Notes under the pieces: model-generated
Told to the model about the DNA's origin: nothing
The model's input: the letters and a program-made list of their open reading frames with translations, nothing else
The model's database searches: none
Position numbers and translations under genes: made by a program
NCBI RefSeq assembly: GCF_030705415.1
Contig: NZ_JAUZED010000025.1
Span: 1-37,176 of the forward strand
Direction: 5' to 3'
From: Curtobacterium sp. A7_M15
GTDB lineage: Bacteria > Actinomycetota > Actinomycetes > Actinomycetales > Microbacteriaceae
Length of the DNA: 37,176 bases
Shown: positions 8,851 to 16,329 of the stretch, piece by piece
How the letters are laid out: each line of letters starts with the position of its first letter
How positions within the stretch are numbered: the first letter of the stretch is position 1

Positions 8851-9533
8851 TACTGGCCCGCGAGCCGGTCGGCCTCGTCGTCGTAGACGTTGAAGCGGTA
8901 CCCGACGTTGCGGACCGTGCCGATGAGGGACTCGAGGTCGCCGAGCTTCGCGCGGAGTCGCCGGACGTGCACGTCGACCGTGCGGGTGCCGCCGAAGTAG
9001 TCGTAGCCCCACACCTCGCTGAGGAGCTGTTCGCGGGTGAAGACCCGCGAGGGGTGCGTGGCGAAGAAGCGGAGCAGCTCGAACTCCTTGAAGGTGAGGT
9101 CCAGCGGCCGGCCGCGGACCTTCGCCGAGTAGCTCGCCTCGTCGATGACGACGGCCGACGCCTGGATCTTCGAGCCGGTCTGGTTCTTCGACGCGCGACC
9201 GGCGGTGAGGCGGATGCGGGCATCGACCTCGGCCGGGCCGGCGGTCTCGAGCACGACGTCGTCGACGTTCCACTCGCTGTTCACCGCGGTCAGCCCGCCC
9301 TCGGTGACGACCAGGATGATCGGCGTCGTCGAGCCGCTCGTCGCGAGGATCTTGCACAGGGCCTTGGCGCTCGCGAGGTCGGTCCGGGCGTCCACGAACA
9401 TGAGGTCGCTCTGCGGGGCGTTGACCAGCTGTGCGGCCTCGGCGGGGACGTGGCGGATCCGGTGGCTCAGCAGTCCGAGGCTCGGCAGGACGTCGCCGGG
9501 CGCGGCTGAGGTGAGTACCAGGAGCTGGGCCAC
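8850..9533 (-). CDS. GlnR-like orphan OmpR-family transcription regulator
   Basis: This 227-residue protein has an atypical receiver domain (about 1-115) and an OmpR/PhoB winged helix (about 128-220) with [15 protein letters not shown] and [16 protein letters not shown]. The N-terminal sequence ([13 protein letters not shown], then [14 protein letters not shown]) closely follows Streptomyces and mycobacterial GlnR, the global nitrogen regulator, which works without a partner kinase. The putative receiver Asp is D48 in LMFVDAR; other phosphorylation-pocket residues are not clearly conserved. Start GTG 9533 has GGAGG 4 bases upstream and gives the family-like N-terminus; an upstream start at 9566 would add 11 odd residues. 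Neighbouring mshD supports the assignment. Its targets are not visible here. Confidence 0.85.
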   Translation of the reverse strand: MAQLLVLTSAAPGDVLPSLGLLSHRIRHVPAEAAQLVNAPQSDLMFVDARTDLASAKALCKILATSGSTTPIILVVTEGGLTAVNSEWNVDDVVLETAGPAEVDARIRLTAGRASKNQTGSKIQASAVVIDEASYSAKVRGRPLDLTFKEFELLRFFATHPSRVFTREQLLSEVWGYDYFGGTRTVDVHVRRLRAKLGDLESLIGTVRNVGYRFNVYDDEADRLAGQ

Positions 9534-9566
9534 AGGACCTCCAGGGCGTGGGGGAGTCGTGCACAC

Positions 9567-9613
9567 ATCCTAGTGATGCTCGGGAAGCATCCCTCCCGAC
9601 CGGACGGTCGGGA
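9567..9613. promoter_or_regulatory. glnR-like gene promoter with two adjacent inverted repeats
   Basis: A TAGGAT box on the minus strand (complement at 9567-9572) can serve as the -10 of the GlnR-like gene. Next to it are two palindromes: GATGCT/AGCATC at 9575-9591 with a 5-base spacer, and a perfect 9-bp inverted repeat TCCCGACCG/CGGTCGGGA at 9594-9613 with only GA between the arms. They occupy the -35 and upstream region between divergent genes, so they are candidate operators. Confidence 0.5.
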
Positions 9614-9647
9614 ACGTGTCCCGGCCACCTCCGACGGGCAGCCCTGT

Positions 9648-9653
9648 CATGAT
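9648..9653 (+). promoter_or_regulatory. Candidate -10 box of a leaderless transcript
   Basis: CATGAT lies 7 bases before the GTG at 9661, and no ribosome-binding site is present. The layout matches the other putative leaderless starts in this window, although the first base deviates from TAnnnT. Confidence 0.4.
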
Positions 9654-9660
9654 GGGGCGC

Positions 9661-9942
9661 GTGACCGAGCCCGTGCAGCCCACCGACCAGCGCCGCCTCC
9701 GGCTGACGTCCGTGTTGCCGGTCTGGCTGCTCGCGGTCGTCGGCGCCGTGCTGGTCCTCACCCTGACCGAGAAGGACTCGTTCGCCTGGCTGCTGCTCGT
9801 GTTCGTGCTGTGCGTGCTCGTCAGCTTCGTGCTGCAGCTCATCACCGCGACGAAGGACGGACTCGTCGAGCGCATCAGCATCGCGTCGTCCGGGGCGTTC
9901 GTCGTCGTGCTCGTCACCGCGGTGGTCCTGCTCGCGCGGTGA
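9661..9942 (+). CDS. Small membrane protein with three helices
   Basis: A 93-residue protein with hydrophobic segments at about 15-33, 40-60 and 74-93. The short N-terminal tail and the loop TATKDGLVERIS are polar. I do not recognise a family; similar small integral membrane proteins are common and uncharacterised in Microbacteriaceae. The start GTG 9661 is chosen because of the leaderless promoter pattern; an in-frame ATG at 9649 would overlap that box. It is divergent from the GlnR-like gene and 74 bases upstream of the next plus-strand gene. Confidence 0.7.
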   Translation: MTEPVQPTDQRRLRLTSVLPVWLLAVVGAVLVLTLTEKDSFAWLLLVFVLCVLVSFVLQLITATKDGLVERISIASSGAFVVVLVTAVVLLAR

Positions 9943-9976
9943 CGCGCCGTCGTGCCGGCGGGGTGACGCGCCGTCG
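9938..9976. repeat. Short direct repeat over the stop codon of the membrane-protein gene
   Basis: The 15-mer GGTGACGCGCCGTCG occurs at 9938-9952, including the TGA stop, and again at 9962-9976. The two copies lie just upstream of the promoter of the 38-residue peptide gene. Confidence 0.6.
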
Positions 9977-10004
9977 CTCGCCTGGTGTGGTCAGGCGTCA
10001 CGCG

Positions 10005-10010
10005 TAGACT
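10005..10010 (+). promoter_or_regulatory. -10 box of a leaderless transcript
   Basis: TAGACT lies 6 bases before the ATG at 10017. Transcription would start at or very near the ATG, with no room for a ribosome-binding site. The identical box precedes gpmA at 12780. Confidence 0.65.
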
Positions 10011-10016
10011 CCACCC

Positions 10017-10133
10017 ATGGATTCGCTGCTTGCGCTCGAGCTCTTCTACGTGGGCCTGCTCGGCCTCGCGTCGCTCGCGATCGCGTTCGTCTCGGTGACC
10101 GTCGTCGTGAAGCTGTTCAAGGGTCAGCGTTGA
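10017..10133 (+). CDS. 38-residue single-span membrane peptide
   Basis: A short open frame encodes 38 residues: MDSLLALE, a hydrophobic run at about 9-31 able to span the membrane once, and a basic end KLFKGQR, which suggests the C-terminus is inside. The stop overlaps the TTG start of the next gene by four bases (TTGA), so it is very probably translated and coupled to it. An ideal leaderless -10 box (TAGACT) sits 6 bases before the ATG. I do not recognise a family. Leading an operon with a nitrobindin-like haem protein and a YgfZ-type protein, it could anchor or regulate one of them; that is inference. Confidence 0.75.
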   Translation: MDSLLALELFYVGLLGLASLAIAFVSVTVVVKLFKGQR

Positions 10134-10732
10134 TCGAACTGCCCGAGGGCCTCGCGCCCGAACTCGTGCCGCTGTCGTGGCTCGTCGGCGTCTGGGAGGG
10201 CACCGGCGTGGTCGAGTACCCCGTCGGCGACGAAGCCGAACCCCGGAAGTACGAGTTCGGCCAGCGCGTCAGCTTCAGCCACGACGGTCTGCCCTACCTC
10301 AACTACTCCTCGACGTCGTGGCTGCTCGACGACGAGCACACCCCGCTCGCCGCCGAGATGGGGTACTGGCGCATCGACCGCCCGTCCGAGCCCGGCGACC
10401 GCGGTCCGGCGATGCTCCTCGGCGAGGGGCCGACGCCGTTCAGCACCGTCGAGAGCGTCGAGGCGCTCCGGAACACCACCGACGGATTCGACGTCGAAGC
10501 GGCGATCATCCACCCCACCGGCGTCAACGAGCTCTACGTCGGCCGGGTCCGCAAGGGCCGCATCGACCTCGCGACCGACGCGGTCATGCGCTCGCCGAAC
10601 GCCAAGGACTACTCGGCGGCGACCCGGCTCTACGGCCTGGTCGAGGGCAAGCTGTTCTGGGCGTGGGACATCGCCGCGCTCGGCAAGGAGCTGACCTCGC
10701 ACGCCTCGGGGCAGCTCGCGAAGGTCGACTGA
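10130..10732 (+). CDS. Nitrobindin-like beta-barrel protein (DUF1794/FABP type)
   Basis: The 200-residue cytosolic protein matches the actinobacterial nitrobindin family: LSWLVGVWEGTGVVEYP near the N-terminus holds the GxWxGxG haem-pocket motif, followed by YEFGQRVSF, YSSTSW and a C-terminal MRSPNAKDYSAATRLYGLV. Characterised members hold ferric haem in a ten-stranded barrel and act on reactive nitrogen species such as peroxynitrite. The start is TTG at 10130, overlapping the upstream peptide gene; no better start lies within the conserved N-terminus. The TGA at its end overlaps the ATG of the next gene by one base. The haem-ligand His is not certain from sequence alone. Confidence 0.88.
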   Translation: MIELPEGLAPELVPLSWLVGVWEGTGVVEYPVGDEAEPRKYEFGQRVSFSHDGLPYLNYSSTSWLLDDEHTPLAAEMGYWRIDRPSEPGDRGPAMLLGEGPTPFSTVESVEALRNTTDGFDVEAAIIHPTGVNELYVGRVRKGRIDLATDAVMRSPNAKDYSAATRLYGLVEGKLFWAWDIAALGKELTSHASGQLAKVD

Positions 10733-11829
10733 TGTCCGCGTTCGCCGGTCGCGCCGGTTTCGTGGCGTCCGACTCCGGCCCGGCCGCGCACTTCGGCAAC
10801 CCGCTCGGCGAGCAGCGTCTGCTCGCCCGGGGTCGCGCCGTCGTCGAGCTCGGACTCGGTGTCGTGACCGTCTCCGGGCCGGACCGTCTGTCCTGGCTCA
10901 ACTCCATCACGTCGCAGCAGCTCACCGGGCTCGCCGCCGGCGCGAGCACCGAGACGCTCGTGCTCGACCAGTCCGGTCGCGTCGAGCACGCGGCCCGGGT
11001 CGTCGACGACGGTTCGGTCGCGTGGCTGCTGACCGAGCCCGCCGACGCCGCGCCGCTCGCCGCGTGGCTCGACTCGATGCGCTTCATGCTGCGCGTCGAG
11101 GTCGCCGACCGCTCGGCGGAGTTCGCCACCATCGGCTGGTTCGGCGAGTCCGCGCCGTTCGCGTCGACCGACCTGCCGGGGCCTCCCGTCGCCGAGTGGG
11201 TCGATCCGTGGGCGTCCGTCACGCCCGGCGGGTGGGGCTACGCAGCCCAGGAGGCGCACCCCGCCTCCGACTGGACCCTCCGCATCGCCGTGGTCAGCCC
11301 CGGCACCGCGGAGGCGATCGCCGCGTCCGACGAACCCGCCGCGGGACTGCTCGCGTACGAGGCACTGCGGATCGCCGCCTGGCGTCCCTCGCTCTCCGAC
11401 GTCGACGAGCGCACCATCCCGCACGAGCTCGACTGGCTCCGCTCCGCCGTGCACCTGTCGAAGGGCTGCTACCGGGGGCAGGAGACCGTCGCGAAGGTGC
11501 ACAACCTCGGGCACCCGCCGCGCCGAGCCGTCATGCTGCACCTGGACGGGTCGGACGGCGTGCTGCCCGCGCCGGGGACGCCCGTCGTCTCCGGCGAGGA
11601 GTCCGGCGAGAAGGAGGTCGGGCGTCTGACGGCGTCGGGCATCCACCACGAGCTCGGGCCGATCGGGCTCGCGGTCGTGAAGCGTTCCCTCGACCCCACC
11701 GCCACGCTGGTGCTCCGGGTCGACGACGTGGTCGTGTCCGCCACGCAGGAGGTCATCGTGCCCCCGGGTGCCGGCGCGACCGCGGACGTGCCGCGGCTGC
11801 CGCGCCTCGGGGCCGTCCGCCGCTCGTAA
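10732..11829 (+). CDS. ygfZ: Folate-binding protein of the YgfZ/GcvT-like family
   Basis: The 365-residue protein carries the family signature KGCYRGQE at about 244-251, the GcvT-like N-terminal fold (LSWLNSITSQQL, then ETLVLDQSGRVEHAARVV) and the C-terminal barrel with GRLTASGIHHELGPIGLAVVKR. YgfZ proteins help assembly or repair of iron-sulfur enzymes in a tetrahydrofolate-dependent way. The ATG at 10732 overlaps the nitrobindin stop (TGATG). With the membrane peptide and the nitrobindin-like gene it forms a tight three-gene operon, plausibly linked to damage of iron or haem centres by nitrosative or oxidative stress. Confidence 0.9.
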   Translation: MSAFAGRAGFVASDSGPAAHFGNPLGEQRLLARGRAVVELGLGVVTVSGPDRLSWLNSITSQQLTGLAAGASTETLVLDQSGRVEHAARVVDDGSVAWLLTEPADAAPLAAWLDSMRFMLRVEVADRSAEFATIGWFGESAPFASTDLPGPPVAEWVDPWASVTPGGWGYAAQEAHPASDWTLRIAVVSPGTAEAIAASDEPAAGLLAYEALRIAAWRPSLSDVDERTIPHELDWLRSAVHLSKGCYRGQETVAKVHNLGHPPRRAVMLHLDGSDGVLPAPGTPVVSGEESGEKEVGRLTASGIHHELGPIGLAVVKRSLDPTATLVLRVDDVVVSATQEVIVPPGAGATADVPRLPRLGAVRRS

Positions 11830-11890
11830 CGCGCGCTCGCGCTCGCCTCCGCTGCCGCGCGCCTTCCTGCGTCACCGAGTCTCGCGTCCC

Positions 11891-11930
11891 CGGACACGTT
11901 CGTGCCCCCCCGCGGTCACGAAACTGTCCG
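11891..11930. terminator. Bidirectional terminator between convergent genes
   Basis: CGGACACGTTCGTG at 11891-11904 pairs with CACGAAACTGTCCG at 11917-11930, 12 of 14 positions complementary, with a C-rich loop. It sits between the convergent ygfZ and methyltransferase genes. The word CCGAGTCTCG flanks the hairpin on both sides. Confidence 0.6.
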
Positions 11931-11961
11931 CCGGGCCGAGTCTCGGCCGAGCCGGCGCCGG

Positions 11962-12735
11962 TCAGGCCGGGGCCACCGCGGCCCAGGGCACGCTGAGCTC
12001 ACCCAGCCGCCACCGGGTCACCCCGTGCAGCACGGGCCACCCCCGGTCCCGCATGCCCCGGACCGCCTGGATCCACCGCTGCCGAGGGCCGTACGTACCG
12101 AGCGGTGCCGCCACGGCCCACGCCAGGTCTAGGTCGGCGAGGAACGCGTGCACCCGCTCGCCGGGCACGTTCCGGTGGATGAGGGCCTTCGGCAGCCGTT
12201 CGGCCACGACGCTCGGCACGGCCAGACCGGCGAGGCGCAGCGACACCGTGAACGACACCGGTGCGTGCTCGTCGAGCGTCACCCACGAGGCCACGCGTCC
12301 GACCTCGTTGCACGTGCCCTCGACGAGCGCGCCACCGGGCTGCAGACGGTCCTGCATGATCCGCCAGGACTCCGCGACCTCGGACTCGTCGTACTGCCGC
12401 AGCACGTTGAAGGCGCGGATGACGGCGGGTCGGCGGTTCCCCGGCGTCGGCGTCTCGAACCCGCCGAGCCGGAACGTCACCCCGTCCCGCGTACCGGCGT
12501 TGGCGAGGGCCACCCGTGCCGGCTCGATCTCGATGCCGGTGACCTCGACGTCGGGGCGGACGGCGGCCAGTCGGTCCCGGAGCTCCAGTGTCGTCGTGGG
12601 CGAGGCCCCGTACCCGACGTCGGCGACGAGCGGGTCGGTGCTCTTCCGGAGCGCCGGCAGGGTGGCGATCCACCGGTCGACGCGGCGGAGCCGGTTGTAC
12701 CCGGTCGTCCCGCGCGTCACGTTCCCGATGGGCAT
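11962..12735 (-). CDS. Class I SAM-dependent methyltransferase
   Basis: The 257-residue protein has the SAM-binding motif I VADVGYGASPTTTLEL at about 38-53, the acidic motif II VTGIEIEPARVA and a later VIRAFNVLRQY region typical of Rossmann-fold methyltransferases. The substrate is not evident. It is often seen beside gpm in actinobacteria, but I infer no functional link. The ATG at 12735 has a TACCCT box 7 bases upstream on the minus strand, which suggests a leaderless transcript divergent from gpmA. It is convergent with ygfZ across a hairpin. Confidence 0.8.
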   Translation of the reverse strand: MPIGNVTRGTTGYNRLRRVDRWIATLPALRKSTDPLVADVGYGASPTTTLELRDRLAAVRPDVEVTGIEIEPARVALANAGTRDGVTFRLGGFETPTPGNRRPAVIRAFNVLRQYDESEVAESWRIMQDRLQPGGALVEGTCNEVGRVASWVTLDEHAPVSFTVSLRLAGLAVPSVVAERLPKALIHRNVPGERVHAFLADLDLAWAVAAPLGTYGPRQRWIQAVRGMRDRGWPVLHGVTRWRLGELSVPWAAVAPA

Positions 12736-12742
12736 GTCGACC

Positions 12743-12748
12743 AGGGTA
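12743..12748 (-). promoter_or_regulatory. -10 box of a leaderless transcript (methyltransferase)
   Basis: TACCCT on the minus strand lies 7 bases before the ATG at 12735. The divergent gpmA box starts 32 bases to the right. Confidence 0.5.
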
Positions 12749-12779
12749 CGGGGCCGGGGACCGGCCGCACGGCGCTCGG

Positions 12780-12785
12780 TAGACT
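12780..12785 (+). promoter_or_regulatory. -10 box of a leaderless transcript (gpmA)
   Basis: TAGACT lies 6 bases before the gpmA ATG at 12792, leaving no space for a ribosome-binding site. Confidence 0.65.
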
Positions 12786-12791
12786 CGGAGC

Positions 12792-13538
12792 ATGACCTCC
12801 ACGCTCGTCCTGCTCCGTCACGGCAACAGTGACTGGAACCAGAAGAACCTGTTCACCGGTTGGGTCGACGTCCGGCTCAGCGAGCTGGGCGAGAAGGAGG
12901 CGAAGCGCGCCGGCGACCTCATCGCCGAGTCCGGCATCGTCCCCGACGTCCTGTACACCTCGCTCCTCACCCGTGCGATCCAGACGGCGGACATTGCGCT
13001 GCTCCAGGCCGACCTGGCGTGGCTGCCGGTGAAGCGCGACTGGCGCCTCAACGAGCGCCACTACGGCGACCTGCAGGGCAAGGACAAGGCCCAGACCCTC
13101 GAGCAGTACGGCGAGCAGCAGTTCATGGAGTGGCGCCGGTCGTTCGACGTGCCGCCGCCCCCCATCGCCGACGACGCCGAGTGGTCGCAGTTCGGGGACC
13201 GCCGCTACGCCGACCTCGGCGACCAGCGGCCCCGCACCGAGTCGCTCAAGCTCGTCATCGACCGTCTGCTCCCCTACTGGGAGTCGGACATCACGAAGGA
13301 CCTCGGTGCCGGCAAGACGGTCCTCGTCACGGCGCACGGCAACTCGCTCCGGGCGCTCGTGAAGCACCTCGACGGCATCTCCGACGAGGACATCGCCGGC
13401 CTGAACATCCCGACGGGCATCCCGCTCGTGTACGAGCTCGACGACGACTTCCGTCCGACGAAGCCGGCGTACTACCTCGACCCCGAGGCCGCTGCCGCTG
13501 GCGCCGCCGCCGTGGCCGCCCAGGGCGCGAAGAAGTAA
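12792..13538 (+). CDS. gpmA: 2,3-bisphosphoglycerate-dependent phosphoglycerate mutase
   Basis: GpmA interconverts 3- and 2-phosphoglycerate in glycolysis. The 248-residue protein has the phosphohistidine motif [10 protein letters not shown] (His10), [15 protein letters not shown], the conserved [14 protein letters not shown] and the second catalytic His in [17 protein letters not shown]. It ends with an Ala-rich tail and a Lys pair. Length and order of motifs are typical of the family. It is a single gene flanked by a divergent methyltransferase and followed by a strong hairpin. Confidence 0.97.
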   Translation: MTSTLVLLRHGNSDWNQKNLFTGWVDVRLSELGEKEAKRAGDLIAESGIVPDVLYTSLLTRAIQTADIALLQADLAWLPVKRDWRLNERHYGDLQGKDKAQTLEQYGEQQFMEWRRSFDVPPPPIADDAEWSQFGDRRYADLGDQRPRTESLKLVIDRLLPYWESDITKDLGAGKTVLVTAHGNSLRALVKHLDGISDEDIAGLNIPTGIPLVYELDDDFRPTKPAYYLDPEAAAAGAAAVAAQGAKK

Positions 13539-13548
13539 CAGCCCGCAC

Positions 13549-13587
13549 ACGAACGCCCCGTCCGGTGTCCCCGGGCGGGGCGTTCGT
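13549..13587 (+). terminator. Terminator after gpmA
   Basis: ACGAACGCCCCG at 13549-13560 pairs perfectly with CGGGGCGTTCGT at 13576-13587. It starts 10 bases past the gpmA stop. There is no T-tract. The 180 bases between it and the next gene hold three copies of words like TCCTCCGGCCGT around 13711-13763, but nothing I can name. Confidence 0.75.
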
Positions 13588-13767
13588 CGCGTGCTCCTGC
13601 GAGCCGCTTCGCGAAAGCGACGGTCTCCGGGGAACGTCCGGCGGGATCCTGTCGCACTGCCAGGAGGAACGGATCGCCTCGACGGGACCGTGTCGCTTGG
13701 CCGGCACGGTCGGCTCCTCCGGCCGTGTGACGGTGTCCTCCGGCCGTCGGAGGGTGCTCTCCGGACG

Positions 13768-14316
13768 TCAGACGAAGTGCGACGCGATCTCCTGCACGAG
13801 GGCTCCGACGTCGTAGGGCTTCGTCGTGTCGACGCGGACCACCGGCACGCCGGGCACCCCGACCGGCCCGGCATCCGGACCGTGCTCGTCCCAGAACCCG
13901 AGCACGTCGGCGAGGTCCCCGTGCACCTCGTGGCGCACCGGCACGGTGCCCGGGTCGTACCGGTCGCGCAGCCGCTCCTCGGCGGTGGCCCGGTCCGTGT
14001 CGCACCAGACCTCGACAGCGCGAGGCGAGCCGGCGGAGGCGAGCCGCGCCTCCAGGGATCCACGGTCCCGCGAGGGCAGCCAGACGGCGTCGAGGACGAC
14101 CCCGTTCTCGACGGCGTCCGCCATCGACCACATGGTGTCCATCGCGATGCCGCCGAGCGGACGCGAGGCGATCATCGGGCCGACGAGGTCGGCGAGGGGC
14201 TCCTTGATCCGGTCCTTCGACAGGAACGGGCAGCCGAGCACCTCGGCGAGGGCGGCACCGATGGTGCTCTTGCCGGAACCGGGCATGCCGTTGACGATGA
14301 TCGCGACCTGGGCCAT
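13768..14316 (-). CDS. P-loop kinase-like ATPase (AAA_33/zeta-like)
   Basis: The 182-residue protein begins with a Walker A motif, GMPGSGKST at 10-18, followed by AEVLGCPFLSKDRIKEPL, the pattern of small-molecule kinases such as gluconate or shikimate kinase and zeta-like kinases. A LID-like region with several Arg (ERLRDRYDPG) follows at about 115. The substrate is not clear. It lies 30 bases upstream of phoU's 3' end on the same strand, and its transcript is separate from gpmA. There is no antitoxin-like partner gene next to it. Confidence 0.75.
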   Translation of the reverse strand: MAQVAIIVNGMPGSGKSTIGAALAEVLGCPFLSKDRIKEPLADLVGPMIASRPLGGIAMDTMWSMADAVENGVVLDAVWLPSRDRGSLEARLASAGSPRAVEVWCDTDRATAEERLRDRYDPGTVPVRHEVHGDLADVLGFWDEHGPDAGPVGVPGVPVVRVDTTKPYDVGALVQEIASHFV

Positions 14317-14346
14317 GTCACGATCCTCGCAGAAGCGACGGACGGA

Positions 14347-15015
14347 TCAGACCGCCGCGGTCGCCGTGGACGCGCCGGTCCAGTCGCCCGTCGCCAGGTA
14401 CTCGACCTTCTTGGCGATCGACACCGCGTGGTCGGCGAAGCGCTCGTGGTAGCGGGAGGCGAGGGTGGCGTCGACCGTGTCGATCGGGTTGCCCTTCCAG
14501 GTCTCGCCCAGGACGAAGTCGAACACGCTCGCGTGCAGCTCGTCGACGGCGTCGTCCTCGTCGCGGATCTCCGCCGCGAGAGTGATGTCCTCGGTGGCGA
14601 GCAGGCGCGTGAGCTTCTGCGCCATCGCGACGTCGTGCGCACCCATCTTCTTGAAGGTGCCGCGGATGCCCTTCGGGACGACCTTCTCGGGGAACCGCTG
14701 CCGGGCGAGCTGCGCGATGTGCTCGGCCATGTCGCCCATGCGCTCGAGCGAGGAACTGACCCGGAGCGCGGTGACGACGACCCGCAGGTCGCGGGCGACG
14801 GGGGCCTGGCGCGCGAGGATGTCGATCGCGATCTCGTCGAGGCTGTTCGCCGCCTCGTCGATCTTGGCGTCGTCGGCGATCACCTCCTCGGCGAGGGCGA
14901 CGTCGGAGTCGCTGAAGGCCTGCGTGGCCCGGGTGATGGCGGACTCGACGAGCCCGGCGATCTCGGTCAGTCGCTCCTGGACGTCCTGGAGTTCCTGCTG
15001 GAAGACTTCGCGCAT
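14347..15015 (-). CDS. phoU: Phosphate-signalling protein PhoU
   Basis: PhoU passes the phosphate status of the Pst transporter to the SenX3/PhoR sensor and represses the regulon when phosphate is plentiful. The 222-residue protein consists of two three-helix bundles, with the E/DxxxD metal-binding patterns seen in SSLERMGDMAEHIA and SRYHERFADHAVSIA. The ATG at 15015 has GAGAGG 9 bases upstream. A longer open frame upstream is antisense to senX3. It is divergent from senX3-regX3 and shares a regulatory region with it, about 10 kb from pstSCAB. Confidence 0.94.
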   Translation of the reverse strand: MREVFQQELQDVQERLTEIAGLVESAITRATQAFSDSDVALAEEVIADDAKIDEAANSLDEIAIDILARQAPVARDLRVVVTALRVSSSLERMGDMAEHIAQLARQRFPEKVVPKGIRGTFKKMGAHDVAMAQKLTRLLATEDITLAAEIRDEDDAVDELHASVFDFVLGETWKGNPIDTVDATLASRYHERFADHAVSIAKKVEYLATGDWTGASTATAAV

Positions 15016-15061
15016 GGGGGAGTGCCTCTCTGATGCGTACCGGACGAGTGTCGTCACGTCA

Positions 15062-15134
15062 GGTGAACGAACGGTGACGCGCGGCTGAACGCTTGTCGAT
15101 CCGGCCGCTCGAGGCGGGTGAACGGTGCTGGAAC
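15062..15134. promoter_or_regulatory. PHO-box-like direct repeats between phoU and senX3
   Basis: Three related units, GGTGAAC at 15062-15068, GGTGACG at 15073-15079 and GCTGAAC at 15084-15090, follow at 11-base steps. On the minus strand these read as GTTCACC-type units facing phoU. A second pair, GGTGAAC at 15117-15123 and CTGGAAC at 15128-15134, lies over the expected -35 of senX3. This supports feedback control of both divergent transcripts by the phosphorylated regulator. Confidence 0.6.
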
Positions 15135-15150
15135 CCCTCGTGACCATCCC

Positions 15151-15156
15151 TACACT
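15151..15156 (+). promoter_or_regulatory. -10 box of a leaderless transcript (senX3)
   Basis: TACACT lies 6 bases before the ATG at 15163, so the senX3-regX3 mRNA probably starts at its own start codon. Confidence 0.6.
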
Positions 15157-15162
15157 GGCGGC

Positions 15163-16329
15163 ATGGACAACGCGTGGCTCGTGCCACTGTCGATGCTCCT
15201 CGGCGGGGTGTTCGGCGCGGGCGTCGTGGTGCTGATCATCACCGCCGAGCGCACGGCTCGTGCTGCGGACGTGGCGGAGCGCACGCTGCCGGACGGTGTC
15301 GCGGCGGTGATCGCCACGATGCACAACCCCGCCGTGGTCGTCGACCCGTCGAACACGGTGGTGGCCGCGTCGCCGCAGGCCCTGACGGTCGGGCTGGTCG
15401 TGCGCCGGAAGCTCGTGCACCGAGAACTCATCCAGCTCGTCGACCGGGTGCGGGGGAGCGGGGAGATGGGCGCGGAGGACCTCGAGCTCCCTCGCGGCCG
15501 GGGCAGCGACCAGATCGGCTACCTGAGCTTCCGCGCGGCGCAGCTCGGCAACCGGTACGTGCTCGTCACGGCGGACGACCTGACCGAGTCCCGACGCATC
15601 GACGAGGTCCGGCGGGACTTCGTCGCGAACATCTCCCACGAGCTGAAGACCCCGATCGGCGCGATCGGCCTGCTCTCCGAGACCCTCGTCGCGGCGGCCG
15701 ACGAACCGCAGCACGTCCGGAAGTTCGCGGCCCAGCTCGTCACCGAGTCGGAGCGGCTGGCAGCGCTGACGAAGGACATCATCGAGCTCTCGCGACTGCA
15801 GTCCGTCGACACGCTGGAGAACAGCGAGGAGACCTCGATCGACCGCATCGTGCAGGCCGCGGTCGATGCGAACGAGATCGTCGCCCGCGCCCGGGACATC
15901 GAGCTCGTGCGGGCGAAGAAGTCGAAGCTGCGGGTCATGGGCGACCCCGCACTGCTGCAGATCGCGGTCTCGAACCTCATCGCGAACGCCGTGAAGTACT
16001 CGCCCGACCACACCCGCGTCGGCGTCGGCGTGCGGAGCACGAAGGGCTTCGTCGAGATCGCCGTCACCGACCAGGGCGTCGGCATCCCCGAGGCCGACCT
16101 CGACCGGGTGTTCGAGCGGTTCTACCGTGTCGACCCGGCGCGGTCCCGTGCCACGGGTGGCACCGGCCTGGGCCTCGCCATCGTGAAGCACGTCGTCGGC
16201 AACCACGGCGGCGAGGTGCGCGTCTGGTCGCAGCCCGGCAAGGGATCGACCTTCACCATCCGCCTGCCCGAGGCGGACCCGGAACTGACCACAGCACTCG
16301 AAGAGCAACTGGAAGAGCAGCCATCGTGA
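15163..16329 (+). CDS. senX3: Phosphate-responsive sensor histidine kinase SenX3 (PhoR)
   Basis: The 388-residue sensor kinase responds to phosphate through PhoU and the Pst transporter. One N-terminal membrane helix (about 6-27) is followed by a PAS-like domain (about 45-145), the HisKA H-box FVANISHELKTP with His159, and the ATPase domain: N-box NLIANAVKYS, VTDQGVGIPE, FERFYRVD and GGTGLGLAIVK. No large extracytoplasmic sensor is present, as in mycobacterial SenX3. The ATG at 15163 is favoured over a GTG 15 codons upstream because of the leaderless -10 box. Its stop overlaps regX3 by four bases. Confidence 0.94.
   Translation: MDNAWLVPLSMLLGGVFGAGVVVLIITAERTARAADVAERTLPDGVAAVIATMHNPAVVVDPSNTVVAASPQALTVGLVVRRKLVHRELIQLVDRVRGSGEMGAEDLELPRGRGSDQIGYLSFRAAQLGNRYVLVTADDLTESRRIDEVRRDFVANISHELKTPIGAIGLLSETLVAAADEPQHVRKFAAQLVTESERLAALTKDIIELSRLQSVDTLENSEETSIDRIVQAAVDANEIVARARDIELVRAKKSKLRVMGDPALLQIAVSNLIANAVKYSPDHTRVGVGVRSTKGFVEIAVTDQGVGIPEADLDRVFERFYRVDPARSRATGGTGLGLAIVKHVVGNHGGEVRVWSQPGKGSTFTIRLPEADPELTTALEEQLEEQPS

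Noticed and set aside
13768-14316. Zeta-type toxin of a toxin-antitoxin pair
   Set aside because: The Walker A kinase fold is compatible, but no small antitoxin gene adjoins it; phoU and gpmA are its neighbours.
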